64,000 bases of DNA from Cytobacillus gottheilii (GCF_900166665.1 NZ_LT800494.1:2501768-2565767); one strand, 5' to 3'; counted from the first letter of the stretch, positions 8,419 through 16,930 are shown. Program-made: numbers and translations. Notes: generated by a model from the letters alone, not told the origin.

Positions 8419-9496
8419 ATCCTCCTAGCAATATTTTAATCACTTTATCTGATACATTGAGATCGCAATATCCTTCTGGAAAACTCCAGTTTTTACTTGT
8501 ACTTGTCATGACTTTCACACAATTGAAAATTTGATTGGCTTCCAGACCTGAAAGCATATTGCTGCCGCATGCGATCGTTTCTGGCCTTTCTGTTGTCTTG
8601 CGCACCGTAACTGCCGGCACATGAAATAAGCAGCACTCTTCTTGAACTGTGCCGCTATCCGTTAAGACACAATAAGCATTCTTTTCAAGCTGTACGAAGT
8701 CGAAAAACCCAAATGGCTCATGGAATTCCACAAAATGATGAAGCTTTAAGTCATCTTGCGCCTCCAGTTTTGATTTCGTCCGTGGGTGAATGCTGCAAAT
8801 GATTCTTTTTTGATAGGCTTCAGCGATCATGTTTAAGCCTTTTATAATTTCAAATAGCCGTTCTTTATCATCCACATTTTCGGCTCTGTGTGTTGTGACA
8901 AGGAAATAATCTTGCTCATGAAGTCCCAAGTCCTTTAATATTTCACTGGAATCAATTACTTTTTCATAGGATGTCAGCACTTCAAATATGGGGTTGCCTG
9001 TTACATATATTTTCTGGCGCGGAAAACCTTCCCGAACTAAGTTTTCCTTGCTTTGCGGTGTATATGGCAGATTAATAGAAGAAATCGCATCAATCACTCT
9101 GCGGTTTTTCTCTTCTGGCACTTCCAGATCAAAGCAGCGATTTCCAGCTTCCATATGGTAGACTGGAATCCCCATTCTTTCTGCCAATATCGCACTAAGA
9201 CCGCTATTCGTATCACCTAGCACCAAAACTTTATCCGGCTTTTCAGCAATGAGTACTTCTTCTAACTTTTCATAAATGACGGCCAATTGATTGCCTAAAG
9301 AATGCTGATTCTTCAAGAAAATATAATCAGGCTTACGGATTCCCAATTCTCTAAAAAAGACATCACTCAAGTTTTCTGTAAAGTTCTGACCTGTATGGAC
9401 AAGAACATGCTGATCCGCTAGCATATCAAGCTTTTTAATGATGAGACTTAATCGAATGATCTCAGGTCTCGTCCCTAAAATGGTCATGATTTTCAA
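8399..9496 (-). CDS. UDP-N-acetylglucosamine 2-epimerase family (CapG/FnlC/WecB-like)
   Basis: A 365-residue enzyme with the family signature GTRPEI at residues 8-13, THRAENVD in the middle and SGTVQEEC in the C-terminal substrate-binding region. It is the first gene of a three-gene operon with FnlA-like and RmlD-like enzymes. In such operons it epimerises C2 of the reduced UDP-6-deoxy sugar to give the L-fuco or L-quino product. The ATG at 9496 follows GGAGTGAAAAG. Plain WecB (UDP-ManNAc synthesis) is the alternative, since the families are similar. Confidence 0.87.
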   Translation of the reverse strand: MKIMTILGTRPEIIRLSLIIKKLDMLADQHVLVHTGQNFTENLSDVFFRELGIRKPDYIFLKNQHSLGNQLAVIYEKLEEVLIAEKPDKVLVLGDTNSGLSAILAERMGIPVYHMEAGNRCFDLEVPEEKNRRVIDAISSINLPYTPQSKENLVREGFPRQKIYVTGNPIFEVLTSYEKVIDSSEILKDLGLHEQDYFLVTTHRAENVDDKERLFEIIKGLNMIAEAYQKRIICSIHPRTKSKLEAQDDLKLHHFVEFHEPFGFFDFVQLEKNAYCVLTDSGTVQEECCLFHVPAVTVRKTTERPETIACGSNMLSGLEANQIFNCVKVMTSTSKNWSFPEGYCDLNVSDKVIKILLGGFERVQK

Positions 9497-9574
9497 TTCT
9501 TTTCACTCCTTGCACCGTGTGTTTTCTTATGTGTTCTCTACTCTTGTCCGCTTAATTATTAAAATATGTTTGTT

Positions 9575-9660
9575 TTCTTGATTTGCTATAGGCATAGCGA
9601 CTGATTTCATTTCAATCAGCAGGCATAATACTAAAATCCGCTTTGCCTCAGAATAGAGCC
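9575..9660 (+). repeat. Carrier-B repeat lacking the GC-rich core
   Basis: TTTCAATCAGCAGGCATAAT at 9609 and the bases after it match the right flank of the carrier-B copy at 18219 (TTTCAATCAAACAGACATAA). The CTGATT/AATCAG dyad that encloses a core of about 110 bp in full copies here encloses only 7 bp. GAATAGAGCC at 9651 matches the right end. The left end is degenerate. Confidence 0.55.
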
Positions 9661-9668
9661 AAAACAAA

Positions 9669-9717
9669 AAACCCGAAGAAATAGACAGAAATATCATCTG
9701 TCTTTTCTTCGGGTTTG
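9669..9717 (-). terminator. Strong intrinsic terminator
   Basis: AACCCGAAGAA and TTCTTCGGGTT, extended by AGACAG/CTGTCT, make a long stem with a T-rich run on the minus strand. It ends the small gene at 9753-9959. Confidence 0.8.
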
Positions 9718-9752
9718 AGCACTTGCTGAACCGAAAGATTGGAATAGGACGT

Positions 9753-9959
9753 TTAAAGCACAAATGGCAGAATAACGACGATTAATCCTGCCATTATGAA
9801 TATCGTTCCAAATATTCTCGATAAAAGAGTTTCATCCCCTGTAACACCATTCCATAAAACAAGATTGATCAGAAATAATGCTTTTTTCTTAAACACCAGC
9901 AAACCGATAATCATGATAAAAACCCCTAATAAGAACGTTAATACCGCTTCATAAGGCAT
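9753..9959 (-). CDS. Small membrane protein, unknown
   Basis: A 68-residue protein with GGAGGG ahead of the ATG at 9959. It has two long hydrophobic segments, residues 6-27 and about 48-67. No family recognised. It is followed by a strong terminator and appears to be its own unit. Confidence 0.6.
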   Translation of the reverse strand: MPYEAVLTFLLGVFIMIIGLLVFKKKALFLINLVLWNGVTGDETLLSRIFGTIFIMAGLIVVILPFVL

Positions 9960-10073
9960 GAACGTTACCCTCCATTCAAAATTACTTATGTAAAATTATG
10001 TAACTACGTATACGAATCACATTGGAAAGGGTTTCAAACAAATCGAATAAAAAAAGAAAGGAATATAATGCAA

Positions 10074-10103
10074 AAAGCGAGATGGATGTTCCCATTCTCG
10101 CCA
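10074..10103 (-). terminator. Intrinsic terminator of the GT2-TPR gene
   Basis: On the minus strand GCGAGAATGG pairs with CCATCTCGC and is followed by TTTTTGC, immediately after the stop codon region at 10106. Confidence 0.7.
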
Positions 10104-10105
10104 TG

Positions 10106-11197
10106 TTACGTATGTTTATTTTTCATCTGGAGCTTATCCTTAAAATAACGCTGATTGGCAAGCAGCCTTTCATCATTTGGCTGGCAGGCTAGACCATGTT
10201 GGTTATGTTCATTTGCTTTTTCAGTATCACCAAGCTTGTCATAGCAGACGGCCAGCTGCAGATGCGGCAGCCATGTTGAAAAGGAAGGATTGTAAAAAGG
10301 TGCACTAGAACCATCTTTATTTGCTAAAGCCTGCTCATACCAATAGGCTGCGGATTGAAAATCTTCTTTTTCCATAAATGAAAAACCAAGTCTGCAGCAT
10401 GCCTCTGCACGCGGGGATGTAAGGATGAGCGTATGTAAAACAGCTCCTATCGCTTCCTCCGTTTTTCCAAGCTGATAAAAACAGTCTGATAGCTTATAAC
10501 AGGCACGGAGATTATCCTCCAGCCAGCCCTTTTTCGTTGATAAGAACTGCTGATAATACTCAATCGCCTTTTCAGCCTGACCATGGTCAACAAGTTCATT
10601 TGCATAATAAAATAAATCTCTTGGTGTAAAATCAATCTTTTCATCCAGCATTCTTTCATAAATTCTTATATTACGATCTGCATCATGTGATAGCGGCAAA
10701 TGACAAATAGCTATTTCACTTTCATATAAATTTCCGTTTACGGCTAAATATTCATGAACCGCCCCAACCCACTTAAAGCCTTTTTCACTCTTTACTAGCC
10801 GATACCGTCTTAAACTGGAGGTTGGATGATTTTCTGAATCAAATGCAAGGTGATACAGCATAGAAACCGCATCAATTTCTGAATTCAATGTTTGACAAAG
10901 CTTTTGAAACTGTCCCTGATCAGCCTCTTTGATGACATCATCTGCATCAAGCCATAAAATATAATCAGCGCTCGCCTGTGCAAATGAATAATTCCTTGCA
11001 GCCGCAAAATCATCAATCCATTCAAAATCAAATACTTGTTTTGTATATTTTGAACAAATTTCTTTTGTCTGATCAGTTGATCCAGTGTCAACAATGATAA
11101 TCTCATCCACAAGGTCACTTACAGATTGCAAACAGCGTTCAATGACAGCTTCTTCGTTTTTCACAATCATACACAAACTAATGGATTTCAAAAACAT
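10106..11197 (-). CDS. Family 2 glycosyltransferase with C-terminal TPR repeats (SunS-like architecture)
   Basis: A 363-residue protein. The GT2 domain (about 1-200) starts with ISLCMIVKNEEAVIERCL, followed by DEIIIVDTGSTDQT and the metal-binding WLDADD near residue 95. The remainder (about 210-360) is helical with tetratricopeptide spacing. This is the architecture of SunS-type protein glycosyltransferases and of many Bacillus spore-region glycosyltransferases. No bacteriocin precursor is visible next to it, so the substrate is unknown; a surface or spore protein is a reasonable guess. Its start overlaps a possible small gene by 20 bp. Confidence 0.87.
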   Translation of the reverse strand: MFLKSISLCMIVKNEEAVIERCLQSVSDLVDEIIIVDTGSTDQTKEICSKYTKQVFDFEWIDDFAAARNYSFAQASADYILWLDADDVIKEADQGQFQKLCQTLNSEIDAVSMLYHLAFDSENHPTSSLRRYRLVKSEKGFKWVGAVHEYLAVNGNLYESEIAICHLPLSHDADRNIRIYERMLDEKIDFTPRDLFYYANELVDHGQAEKAIEYYQQFLSTKKGWLEDNLRACYKLSDCFYQLGKTEEAIGAVLHTLILTSPRAEACCRLGFSFMEKEDFQSAAYWYEQALANKDGSSAPFYNPSFSTWLPHLQLAVCYDKLGDTEKANEHNQHGLACQPNDERLLANQRYFKDKLQMKNKHT

Positions 11198-11462
11198 TCC
11201 CCCATTGATGTGAGAATTTCCTGTATTTAAGGTGATTACGCTGTTTTTTCAAAAATGGAATTCCCCTTTTCAGCCCTTCTGTAAACATCATGGTTCCTGT
11301 CATACTCACAAGAATGCTTGAAAAAACAGCTTCAAAGGCATAATAAACAGCCGTGCCCACGCCCATTTCCAAGATTAAAAAGTGTTTAACATCAGAAAAA
11401 GGAATGACCACAAATAGTACATCGCTATTTTTTGACATGTTTTCAGCAGCATCCTTTGCCAT
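11178..11462 (-). CDS. Possible small protein, unknown
   Basis: An open frame of 94 codons fills the gap between ebrB and the GT2-TPR gene and overlaps the latter by 20 bp. It has one hydrophobic segment (VYYAFEAVFSSILVSMTG) and a basic tail. The ribosome-binding site before 11462 is weak; the ATG at 11438, with AAAGGATG upstream, is an alternative. No family recognised. Retained because the space is otherwise empty. Confidence 0.35.
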   Translation of the reverse strand: MAKDAAENMSKNSDVLFVVIPFSDVKHFLILEMGVGTAVYYAFEAVFSSILVSMTGTMMFTEGLKRGIPFLKKQRNHLKYRKFSHQWGNVFEIH

Positions 11463-11494
11463 TTTTCTCTACCATATGAGCTGTTGCGGTTGTC

Positions 11495-11845
11495 TTATTC
11501 CACTTCTTTTGCTGCTGTCTGGGCCTGTGATGTTCCTGTATTTAAAAGAGCGATGCCGCCGATCACCAGACAAACACCGGCTGCCTTTAGCACACTAATG
11601 CCCTCATCAAACAGTAAAATGCCAATGACGACCGTTAAGGCTGTGCCTACTCCAGACCAAGTCGCATAGGCAACGGATAAACTCATTGTTTTTAGTGCGA
11701 AGCTTAGAAGCAGGAACGCTAAAAGAAATCCAGCTGCCACACCGATTGTTGGCAGGAGGTTGGTGAAACCATCAGACAGCTTCAGCATCGTTGTCGCAAA
11801 AGCTTCAAAAATAATGGAGCCTGCCAAATAATACATTCCCTTCAT
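11495..11845 (-). CDS. ebrB: SMR-family multidrug efflux subunit EbrB
   Basis: A 116-residue four-helix small multidrug resistance protein. It starts MKGMYYLAGSIIFEAFATTM, with the conserved membrane glutamate (Glu14) in helix 1 and the WSGVGT motif near residue 63. AGGAGG overlaps the ebrA stop codon and lies 9 nt before the ATG at 11845, giving coupled translation. Paired SMR proteins such as EbrAB form hetero-oligomers that export cationic dyes and drugs in exchange for protons. The lengths match B. subtilis EbrA/EbrB. Confidence 0.85.
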   Translation of the reverse strand: MKGMYYLAGSIIFEAFATTMLKLSDGFTNLLPTIGVAAGFLLAFLLLSFALKTMSLSVAYATWSGVGTALTVVIGILLFDEGISVLKAAGVCLVIGGIALLNTGTSQAQTAAKEVE

Positions 11846-11857
11846 ACCTTCCACCTC

Positions 11858-12181
11858 CTATTTTGATACATTCATAAGCACGAGTCCTACAACAAGAAGT
11901 GCAATCCCCATTACTGCTTTTTTGTTTAAACGATCTTTAAAGAAAAGAACACCAATATAAACCGTTAAAATCGTTCCAAGTCCGCTCCACATGGCATAAA
12001 CCAGTCCTAACGGCAGTGACTGCAATGTAAGAGATAAGAAATAAAAGGCTGCTCCATATCCTAGAATGAGTCCAATTACAGGACCAATACGTTTAAAGCC
12101 CTGTGATAACTTTAGCATCGTTGAACCAAATACCTCTGCCAGAATGGCAGCAATTAATAATAAATAAGCAGTAACAATCAT
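11858..12181 (-). CDS. ebrA: SMR-family multidrug efflux subunit EbrA
   Basis: A 107-residue four-helix membrane protein. It has the essential membrane glutamate in LLIAAILAEVFGSTMLK and the WSGLGT motif. The ATG at 12181 is chosen because AAGGAG precedes it; a longer in-frame extension upstream has no hydrophobic or conserved content. It is co-transcribed with ebrB and acts with it as a proton-coupled drug exporter. Confidence 0.85.
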   Translation of the reverse strand: MIVTAYLLLIAAILAEVFGSTMLKLSQGFKRIGPVIGLILGYGAAFYFLSLTLQSLPLGLVYAMWSGLGTILTVYIGVLFFKDRLNKKAVMGIALLVVGLVLMNVSK

Positions 12182-12203
12182 GCTGACGCTCCTTCCTCTT
12201 GGA

Positions 12204-12740
12204 TTATTCAGGCGGCCGTTTGCCTCGCTGCAATTCAGAAATAGACAAGCCAAAGGTCATCTGGAAATGAGGATAGTCTTTAAAATTCCGCCAATCTCCA
12301 CCCCAAGCAAAACCTAAATCCTTCGCAATGCTAACAACCTCATCCCAATCTGGCACACCATTGCCATTTCCGTCATATTCCATATCCCAAACCACTTGAC
12401 CATCTATTGTCATAAGAGCGAAATCAATCGCTAACCCATAATTATGATACGATTCACCGCCTCTTGCGTTTGTAACAATATTTCCTTCTGTTGAACGACC
12501 TTGCTCATAAAGCTGATTTTGCTCTTCAAAACTGCGGAAATCGGCTGTAATTACAATTTGAATGCCTTGCTCGGCTGCTAAACTCATCAATTCATCTCTT
12601 TTTAAAGCGACTGCTGGATGCAATCCGTCGGGAAGCGGCACATCCTCTTTAGGCACGCTGCTATATTGATAGATTAATAAGCCAACCGTAAATAGAATAA
12701 GCATAACTACTAAAAACCTGAACATTTTTGCTATCTTCAA
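12204..12740 (-). CDS. cwlK: CwlK-like M15 peptidoglycan L-Ala-D-Glu endopeptidase
   Basis: A 178-residue protein with an N-terminal membrane anchor or signal (residues 7-25) and an M15 peptidase domain. Zinc ligands are visible in SYHNYGLAIDF and DYPHFQMTFG; TADFRS lies earlier. Length and motifs match B. subtilis CwlK, which cuts the L-Ala-D-Glu bond of wall peptides. The start is TTG at 12740 after GGAGGA; the ATG at 12725 is possible. It lies 22 bp upstream of ebrA on the same strand but is functionally separate. Confidence 0.85.
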   Translation of the reverse strand: MKIAKMFRFLVVMLILFTVGLLIYQYSSVPKEDVPLPDGLHPAVALKRDELMSLAAEQGIQIVITADFRSFEEQNQLYEQGRSTEGNIVTNARGGESYHNYGLAIDFALMTIDGQVVWDMEYDGNGNGVPDWDEVVSIAKDLGFAWGGDWRNFKDYPHFQMTFGLSISELQRGKRPPE

Positions 12741-12820
12741 AAGTCGTGATTCCTCCTAGCTCGTCATCGCTGTATTAAATTGTACCAAACAATAGACGTG
12801 CAAAAATAGAGAAAGGTTCC

Positions 12821-12846
12821 GTTTAAAAGAAAAAACAGATGGGAAT
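12821..12846 (+). promoter_or_regulatory. Sigma-B promoter of csbD
   Basis: GTTTAA, a 14-bp spacer and GGGAAT match the sigma-B consensus (GTTTAA-N12-14-GGGWAW). It is 35 bp upstream of the CsbD-family gene, a known class of sigma-B target. Confidence 0.75.
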
Positions 12847-12880
12847 AGAATAGTATACAAATGAAGAGGAGGAATTCGAC

Positions 12881-13057
12881 ATGAATAAACATCAACATGA
12901 AGGCAATAAAGATCAACTAAAAGGCGAACTAAAACGCGTATACGGAAAAGCAACCGACAATGAGAAAAAAGAGGCAGAAGGAAACATGGACAAAGCCAAA
13001 GGAAAGCTTCAAGAAACATGGGGCGACGCGAAGGAAGCTTTTAAGGATAAAAAATAA
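12881..13057 (+). CDS. CsbD-family general stress protein
   Basis: A 58-residue hydrophilic protein with the family pattern (NKDQLKGELKRVYGKATD, then EAEGNMDKAKGKLQETWG). GAGGAGGAATTC lies ahead of the ATG. The sigma-B promoter upstream supports induction under general stress. The biochemical role of CsbD proteins is not established. Confidence 0.88.
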   Translation: MNKHQHEGNKDQLKGELKRVYGKATDNEKKEAEGNMDKAKGKLQETWGDAKEAFKDKK

Positions 13058-13086
13058 TCGGATGCTGGCCAAAAACCTTCACTACA

Positions 13087-13402
13087 GGGTTCATGAGGCT
13101 GGGACAAAATGAAATTAATCTTTTAAAAAACGAATACAAAATATCTTGGTTTGGGTATTTAAGCAAGTCCGTTCCATTGCGCTGCGGACCCTCGCTTTCC
13201 GCGGGGAGCAAGCTGAGCCTCCTCGTCACTCCGTTCCTGCGGGGTCTCACCCTTTGCTCTACAGCCCGCAGGAGTCGAGGGTCCTCCGCTCCATTTCACT
13301 CATGTTAATAAAATATATTTTTAAAAATACCGAATGATTAGAAAGGTGACTTCCTAACCATTCGGTTCTTTGAGTGTGTTAAATACTTATATCAGCCTCT
13401 TT
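13087..13402 (+). repeat. Carrier-A composite repeat with GC-rich core
   Basis: The element begins with GAGGCTGGGACA at 13087 and ends near 13400 with the inverted TATCAGCCTC. Between the two CCATT copies (13174 and 13291) sits a 112-bp GC-rich dyad-rich module containing GCTGAGCCTCCTCG and GCGGGGTCTCACC. To its right is an AT-rich arm with the hairpin ACCGAATGATTAG/CTAACCATTCGGT. No coding capacity is credible. The rest of the gap, 13405-13728, contains a TGAAACAG/CTGTTTCA dyad at 13512-13529 and nothing else I can name. Confidence 0.7.
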
Positions 13403-13728
13403 TTTATTCGTTTTTTTTATATAAAGTAAAATAAACGAAGGATTCTCTTCTCATATGTTCATAGATGATGGTCAGCAGCGTGATCTCACGAATAAAGGTC
13501 CACAGTGCAGGTGAAACAGACCTGTTTCAATGCCTAAACTGAACCACGGTATTGCCAAACGTTACTTTTTGTCTCCCCTGCGTTTGTTGTACTCTCTGCA
13601 TCCCCACATATCGACAAATCTGACGAGAAAATAGTCAGAAAATGCAGATTTTTTTGTTGTTTCAGTCCTTCAGGATGGAGGTATTATGATAGTACAAGCC
13701 ATTCATTACTCCTGAAAGGATGATATTC

Positions 13729-13824
13729 ATGAAAATTAGAGCTGGAAGCTGGAGACTATTAAGTGATCAGGATAAACAATTTATTTTGGAAGCCGTTTGC
13801 TGGAAAAGCAGATGGAGGAAATAA
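13729..13824 (+). CDS. Candidate 31-residue small protein
   Basis: ATG at 13729 follows GAAAGGATG. The peptide begins MKIRAGSWRLLSDQDKQF and ends CWKSRWRK. It is basic and Trp-rich (three Trp) with a single Cys. A TATTATGAT sequence about 45 bp upstream could be a -10 element. No homologue is recalled; conservation would decide. Confidence 0.35.
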   Translation: MKIRAGSWRLLSDQDKQFILEAVCWKSRWRK

Positions 13825-13922
13825 ACTCTTGCCTACCTCGGTGCTATCCTGCTGTTGTACCTAAACCGAAAAAGGACTGATGTAAGCAGCCTAATGAAAG
13901 GAATCGATCCTTTTTCGGTAAT

Positions 13923-15260
13923 CTAGCGAATTGCAGCACCTTTATAAGAATACATCTCTGCATCCGCCTTGTTTAACAGTGTATTTAAATCAGCGTTTTT
14001 AATGGAGTTTTCATATGCAAAGCCTATACTGGCTGATGCGTGAATATCAGCTGAAAACCCACCTCTATCATTTAAAACCATTTGAATGATGTTCTTTCTT
14101 TCCAAAGCTTCCTTTTCTTCAATCTCCGTCATTAATATGACAAACTCATCTCCTCCCAGTCTGCATAATAAATCGGTAATTTTGAGCTGAGCTTGGATTT
14201 TTTTCGTGATATGTTTTAATAACTGATCTCCTGCTTCATGTCCATATGTATCATTAATTTGTTTAAAACCGTCCATATCTAAAAAAAGCAAGGCAAGTCC
14301 GCCTGAAAGATCTGTCCTATTTCGATCAAAAAACTGTTTTAGCAAATAGCGGTTCGCGGCCCCTGTTAAAGGATCATAATAAGCGAGCTTTCTCATCTGG
14401 TCTTCTAGTGTCTTCTCCTTTGTGATATTGATCAGAATTCCATCCCATACCCCATTTTTAGATGAGTGATTCACACGGCATTGAAGCCAGGTCAATTCAT
14501 TAAATTCGTCTACGATCCGAAAATCGAAATCCTCCAGGGAATTATTCTTTAAATCGTCCAGTTTTTTTTGAACAAAGAACCGATCTTTTTCATAAACCCT
14601 TTTAAATAAATCCTCATTAAACAAATCATACGTATTGACAGCACCTGTTTCCCGGCTCGTTGCCAGAATGACGCCATTATTTGCATTACAGGACCATGTA
14701 GATACCTTGGTTTGATGTAAGAGATAAGTAAGCTGCTCTTCCTTTTCCTTCACTTGTCCCAAGAGCTTTCGATTGGATAAGATAAACGCAGCCAAGCAGG
14801 CTGTTAAAATTACACCAAAAAGAAAAAAGTAAGGAAAATCGATCAGGTCCACACCGGCAAAAATAGTGTCTCTAAAACGGATCACACTATAAAAAGTCAC
14901 AATTAGAGAAAGCGATCCTGCTGTTAAAACAGCATCCATTCTCTGATAAATCGCACTTAATGGAATGCAGAGCCACATAAAAAAGAAATTAACGAGATAA
15001 GGAGAATCCTCGAGCAGAAAAATAAAATAGCCATAAGCCAAGAAAATAATGACATACATTGTGATTACTGGTTTCACCAAGAGGTTTTTCCAAATAAAAA
15101 ATGCAAGAATACTAGCAAATACTATAAAAAGGAATGCTGGCGGGAAGATACTTTGAACTCCCTCTATGTACATATTTATTCCTGCCTGGATAAAATAAAA
15201 TAGAATAATAAACAGAAAAGCGAAAATATTGCGTGTATGTATTACATTTTGATCCATCAT
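13923..15260 (-). CDS. Membrane diguanylate cyclase (PAS-GGDEF)
   Basis: A 445-residue protein. About six membrane helices fill residues 12-170, a PAS-like segment (WSCNANNGVILATS onward) covers about 185-280, and a GGDEF domain covers 285-445. The catalytic motif RLGGDEF is intact, as are DPLTGAANR and FLDMDGFKQIND. It should make cyclic di-GMP at the membrane. The allosteric I-site (RxxD five residues before GGDEF) reads KITD, so product inhibition may be weak. No EAL domain. It appears to be a single-gene unit; a CCGAAAAAGGA/TCCTTTTTCGG dyad lies just beyond the stop. Confidence 0.88.
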   Translation of the reverse strand: MMDQNVIHTRNIFAFLFIILFYFIQAGINMYIEGVQSIFPPAFLFIVFASILAFFIWKNLLVKPVITMYVIIFLAYGYFIFLLEDSPYLVNFFFMWLCIPLSAIYQRMDAVLTAGSLSLIVTFYSVIRFRDTIFAGVDLIDFPYFFLFGVILTACLAAFILSNRKLLGQVKEKEEQLTYLLHQTKVSTWSCNANNGVILATSRETGAVNTYDLFNEDLFKRVYEKDRFFVQKKLDDLKNNSLEDFDFRIVDEFNELTWLQCRVNHSSKNGVWDGILINITKEKTLEDQMRKLAYYDPLTGAANRYLLKQFFDRNRTDLSGGLALLFLDMDGFKQINDTYGHEAGDQLLKHITKKIQAQLKITDLLCRLGGDEFVILMTEIEEKEALERKNIIQMVLNDRGGFSADIHASASIGFAYENSIKNADLNTLLNKADAEMYSYKGAAIR

Positions 15261-15451
15261 GAAAAATCCATCCCATGTTTGTTATATCCATATTTTATCA
15301 TTTACACAGCCAGGATGACACTTTTTATAATGATAAAAATATAGGTATAAAGACATAAGGAATCCCCTATTTTTTGAAGGAGGATGATTAAATATAATCT
15401 GTAAGAATGGATTTCACCTATTGTTTAAAAACATATATTAACAAATAAAAA

Positions 15452-15520
15452 ACCGAATGATTAGAAAGTGTTGCTTACTAACCATTCGGATGTATCACTA
15501 GGCTGAATATTTAAGCCCAG
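15452..15520 (-). repeat. Carrier-A fragment serving as terminator
   Basis: ACCGAATGATTAG and CTAACCATTCGG form a hairpin. On the minus strand a T-run follows, directly beyond the stop of the LytE-like gene (15532). A trace of the element end (TAGGCTGAATAT) is at 15501. Confidence 0.6.
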
Positions 15521-15531
15521 TTTTCTGTGTA

Positions 15532-16464
15532 TTAAAATGGTGTTTTTGCACCGAGATAACGGGATTTCCAATAAGAAGATTGAAGACTTGCAATCGTCAC
15601 ACCTGTTGATGAACCAGCATGAATAAATTCATTGTTGCCCAGATAGATGCCAGCATGTGAGGGACCTGATTTATACGTTTCAAAGAAAACTAAGTCCCCA
15701 ACCTTTGGTGAAGAAACAGTCTTCGTTCCCGCCCAAATGGTTTCAACAGTTCTTGGAATCGTAACGCCAGCTTTTAAGAAAGAATAATGAATAAATCCGC
15801 TGCAATCAAATCCAGCTGGAGATGTTCCTCCCCATACATATGGCACACCAATATGCTTTTTCGCTTCGGCAATGATTTGTGAAACTTTCGAAACCTCTCC
15901 ATTTTGCTGAGAAGACTTAATGTTCAGAACTTGACCAACGTAGATCGTATCAGCAGTCATATTGTTCATTGCTTTAAGACTTCCTACAGTTAACCCATGA
16001 AGAGTTGCAATATTCCACAGAGTATCCCCTGATTTCACCGTATATGTTACTGCACCTGTGTTTACACTTGGGCTTGAAGCTGCGCCAGTCAGCTTTAATG
16101 TTTGGCCAACATAAATGGTAGTAGAAGTTAATTGGTTATCATTCATTAATTGCTGAAGAGTAAGACCATTTTTTGCTGCAATCGACCAAAGGCTATCACC
16201 AGATTTAACAGTATAGACAGTACCGCTGCTCTCTTGGCTGTCTGGGTCCACCAGTGATAACGTTTGTCCTGGATATATAGTAGCATTGGATAACTGATTC
16301 CAAGATATTAAGTTTTGAACAGAGACTTGCTGTGAAACAGAGATTTTCCAAAGTGTATCCCCTGCTGAAACTTTATAGTTTTTTTCACTTGCACTGGCTT
16401 GTCCGCCAAATCCCGCAAATACAAAACCAGCTGTAGCTGCAATGGTTAAAAGCTGCTTCTTCAT
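15532..16464 (-). CDS. LytE-like peptidoglycan DL-endopeptidase (3 LysM + NlpC/P60)
   Basis: A 310-residue secreted cell-wall hydrolase. A signal peptide ends near ASA at residues 25-27. Three LysM wall-binding repeats follow, each starting Y-K/T-V-S/K-x-GDTLW or GDSLW, separated by Ser-rich linkers. The C-terminal NlpC/P60 domain has the catalytic Cys in GFDCSGF and His in PSHAGIYLG. The order and count match B. subtilis LytE, which cuts the D-Glu-mDAP bond during elongation and separation. The second of two tandem ATGs (16464) is better spaced from AGGAGG. The gene stands alone. Confidence 0.88.
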   Translation of the reverse strand: MKKQLLTIAATAGFVFAGFGGQASASEKNYKVSAGDTLWKISVSQQVSVQNLISWNQLSNATIYPGQTLSLVDPDSQESSGTVYTVKSGDSLWSIAAKNGLTLQQLMNDNQLTSTTIYVGQTLKLTGAASSPSVNTGAVTYTVKSGDTLWNIATLHGLTVGSLKAMNNMTADTIYVGQVLNIKSSQQNGEVSKVSQIIAEAKKHIGVPYVWGGTSPAGFDCSGFIHYSFLKAGVTIPRTVETIWAGTKTVSSPKVGDLVFFETYKSGPSHAGIYLGNNEFIHAGSSTGVTIASLQSSYWKSRYLGAKTPF

Positions 16465-16799
16465 CATGTTTCCTCCTAAAGTCCTTTTTGATAGCTTAAT
16501 GTTATTTCAAAATCAAGCTTGAACTCTATGAGAAAAATGTGGTTTTAATGGTAAAAATCATATGAAAGTCTAAAAATATCTATTCATGCTACTAAATACC
16601 ACAACATATGAGAATATAGACCTATAAAACAAAAATAGAGCATGAAATCAAATGACAAATGGAGGGTTATTTATGAATTATTTACTGCTTGGAATTTCTG
16701 GTAAATGGGGTAAAAGAGAGATAAAGACTTAAAAAAATTTCATCATTAAAGAAGTAAGCTTTTAATCTGCTGTTTTTCTCATATGCAGTATAAACGAGT

Positions 16800-16930
16800 T
16801 GTTCCATTGCGCTGCGGACTCTCGCTTTCCGATGGGAGGAAGCTGAGCCTCCTCGGCACGCCTGCGGGGTCTCACCTTTTCCTCTATTTCCCTCAGGAGT
16901 CGAGTGTCCTCCGCTCCATTTCACGCGTTT
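16800..16930 (+). repeat. GC-rich core module with different flanks
   Basis: The same core as at 13179 and 47144 (about 107 bp between CCATT at 16804 and 16916). The surrounding sequence is not the carrier-A arm. AAACGAG on the left and GCGTTTT on the right are weakly inverted. Confidence 0.65.

Noticed and set aside
9527..9763. Minus-strand open frame of 78 codons
   Set aside because: It runs through a strong terminator and a repeat remnant and has no ribosome-binding site.
12756..13019. Minus-strand open frame
   Set aside because: It is antisense to the csbD-family gene, which has a sigma-B promoter, a good ribosome-binding site and a recognised family.
13093..13337. Two open frames inside the repeat (and similar ones at 16682-16924 and 37654-37899)
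   Set aside because: They lie in the GC-rich dyad module, lack ribosome-binding sites and differ between copies; they are by-products of the repeat sequence.
16673..16732. 19-codon ORF after GGAGGG
   Set aside because: Very short, no recognisable content, and next to a repeat; it could be a truncated gene start, but there is no support.
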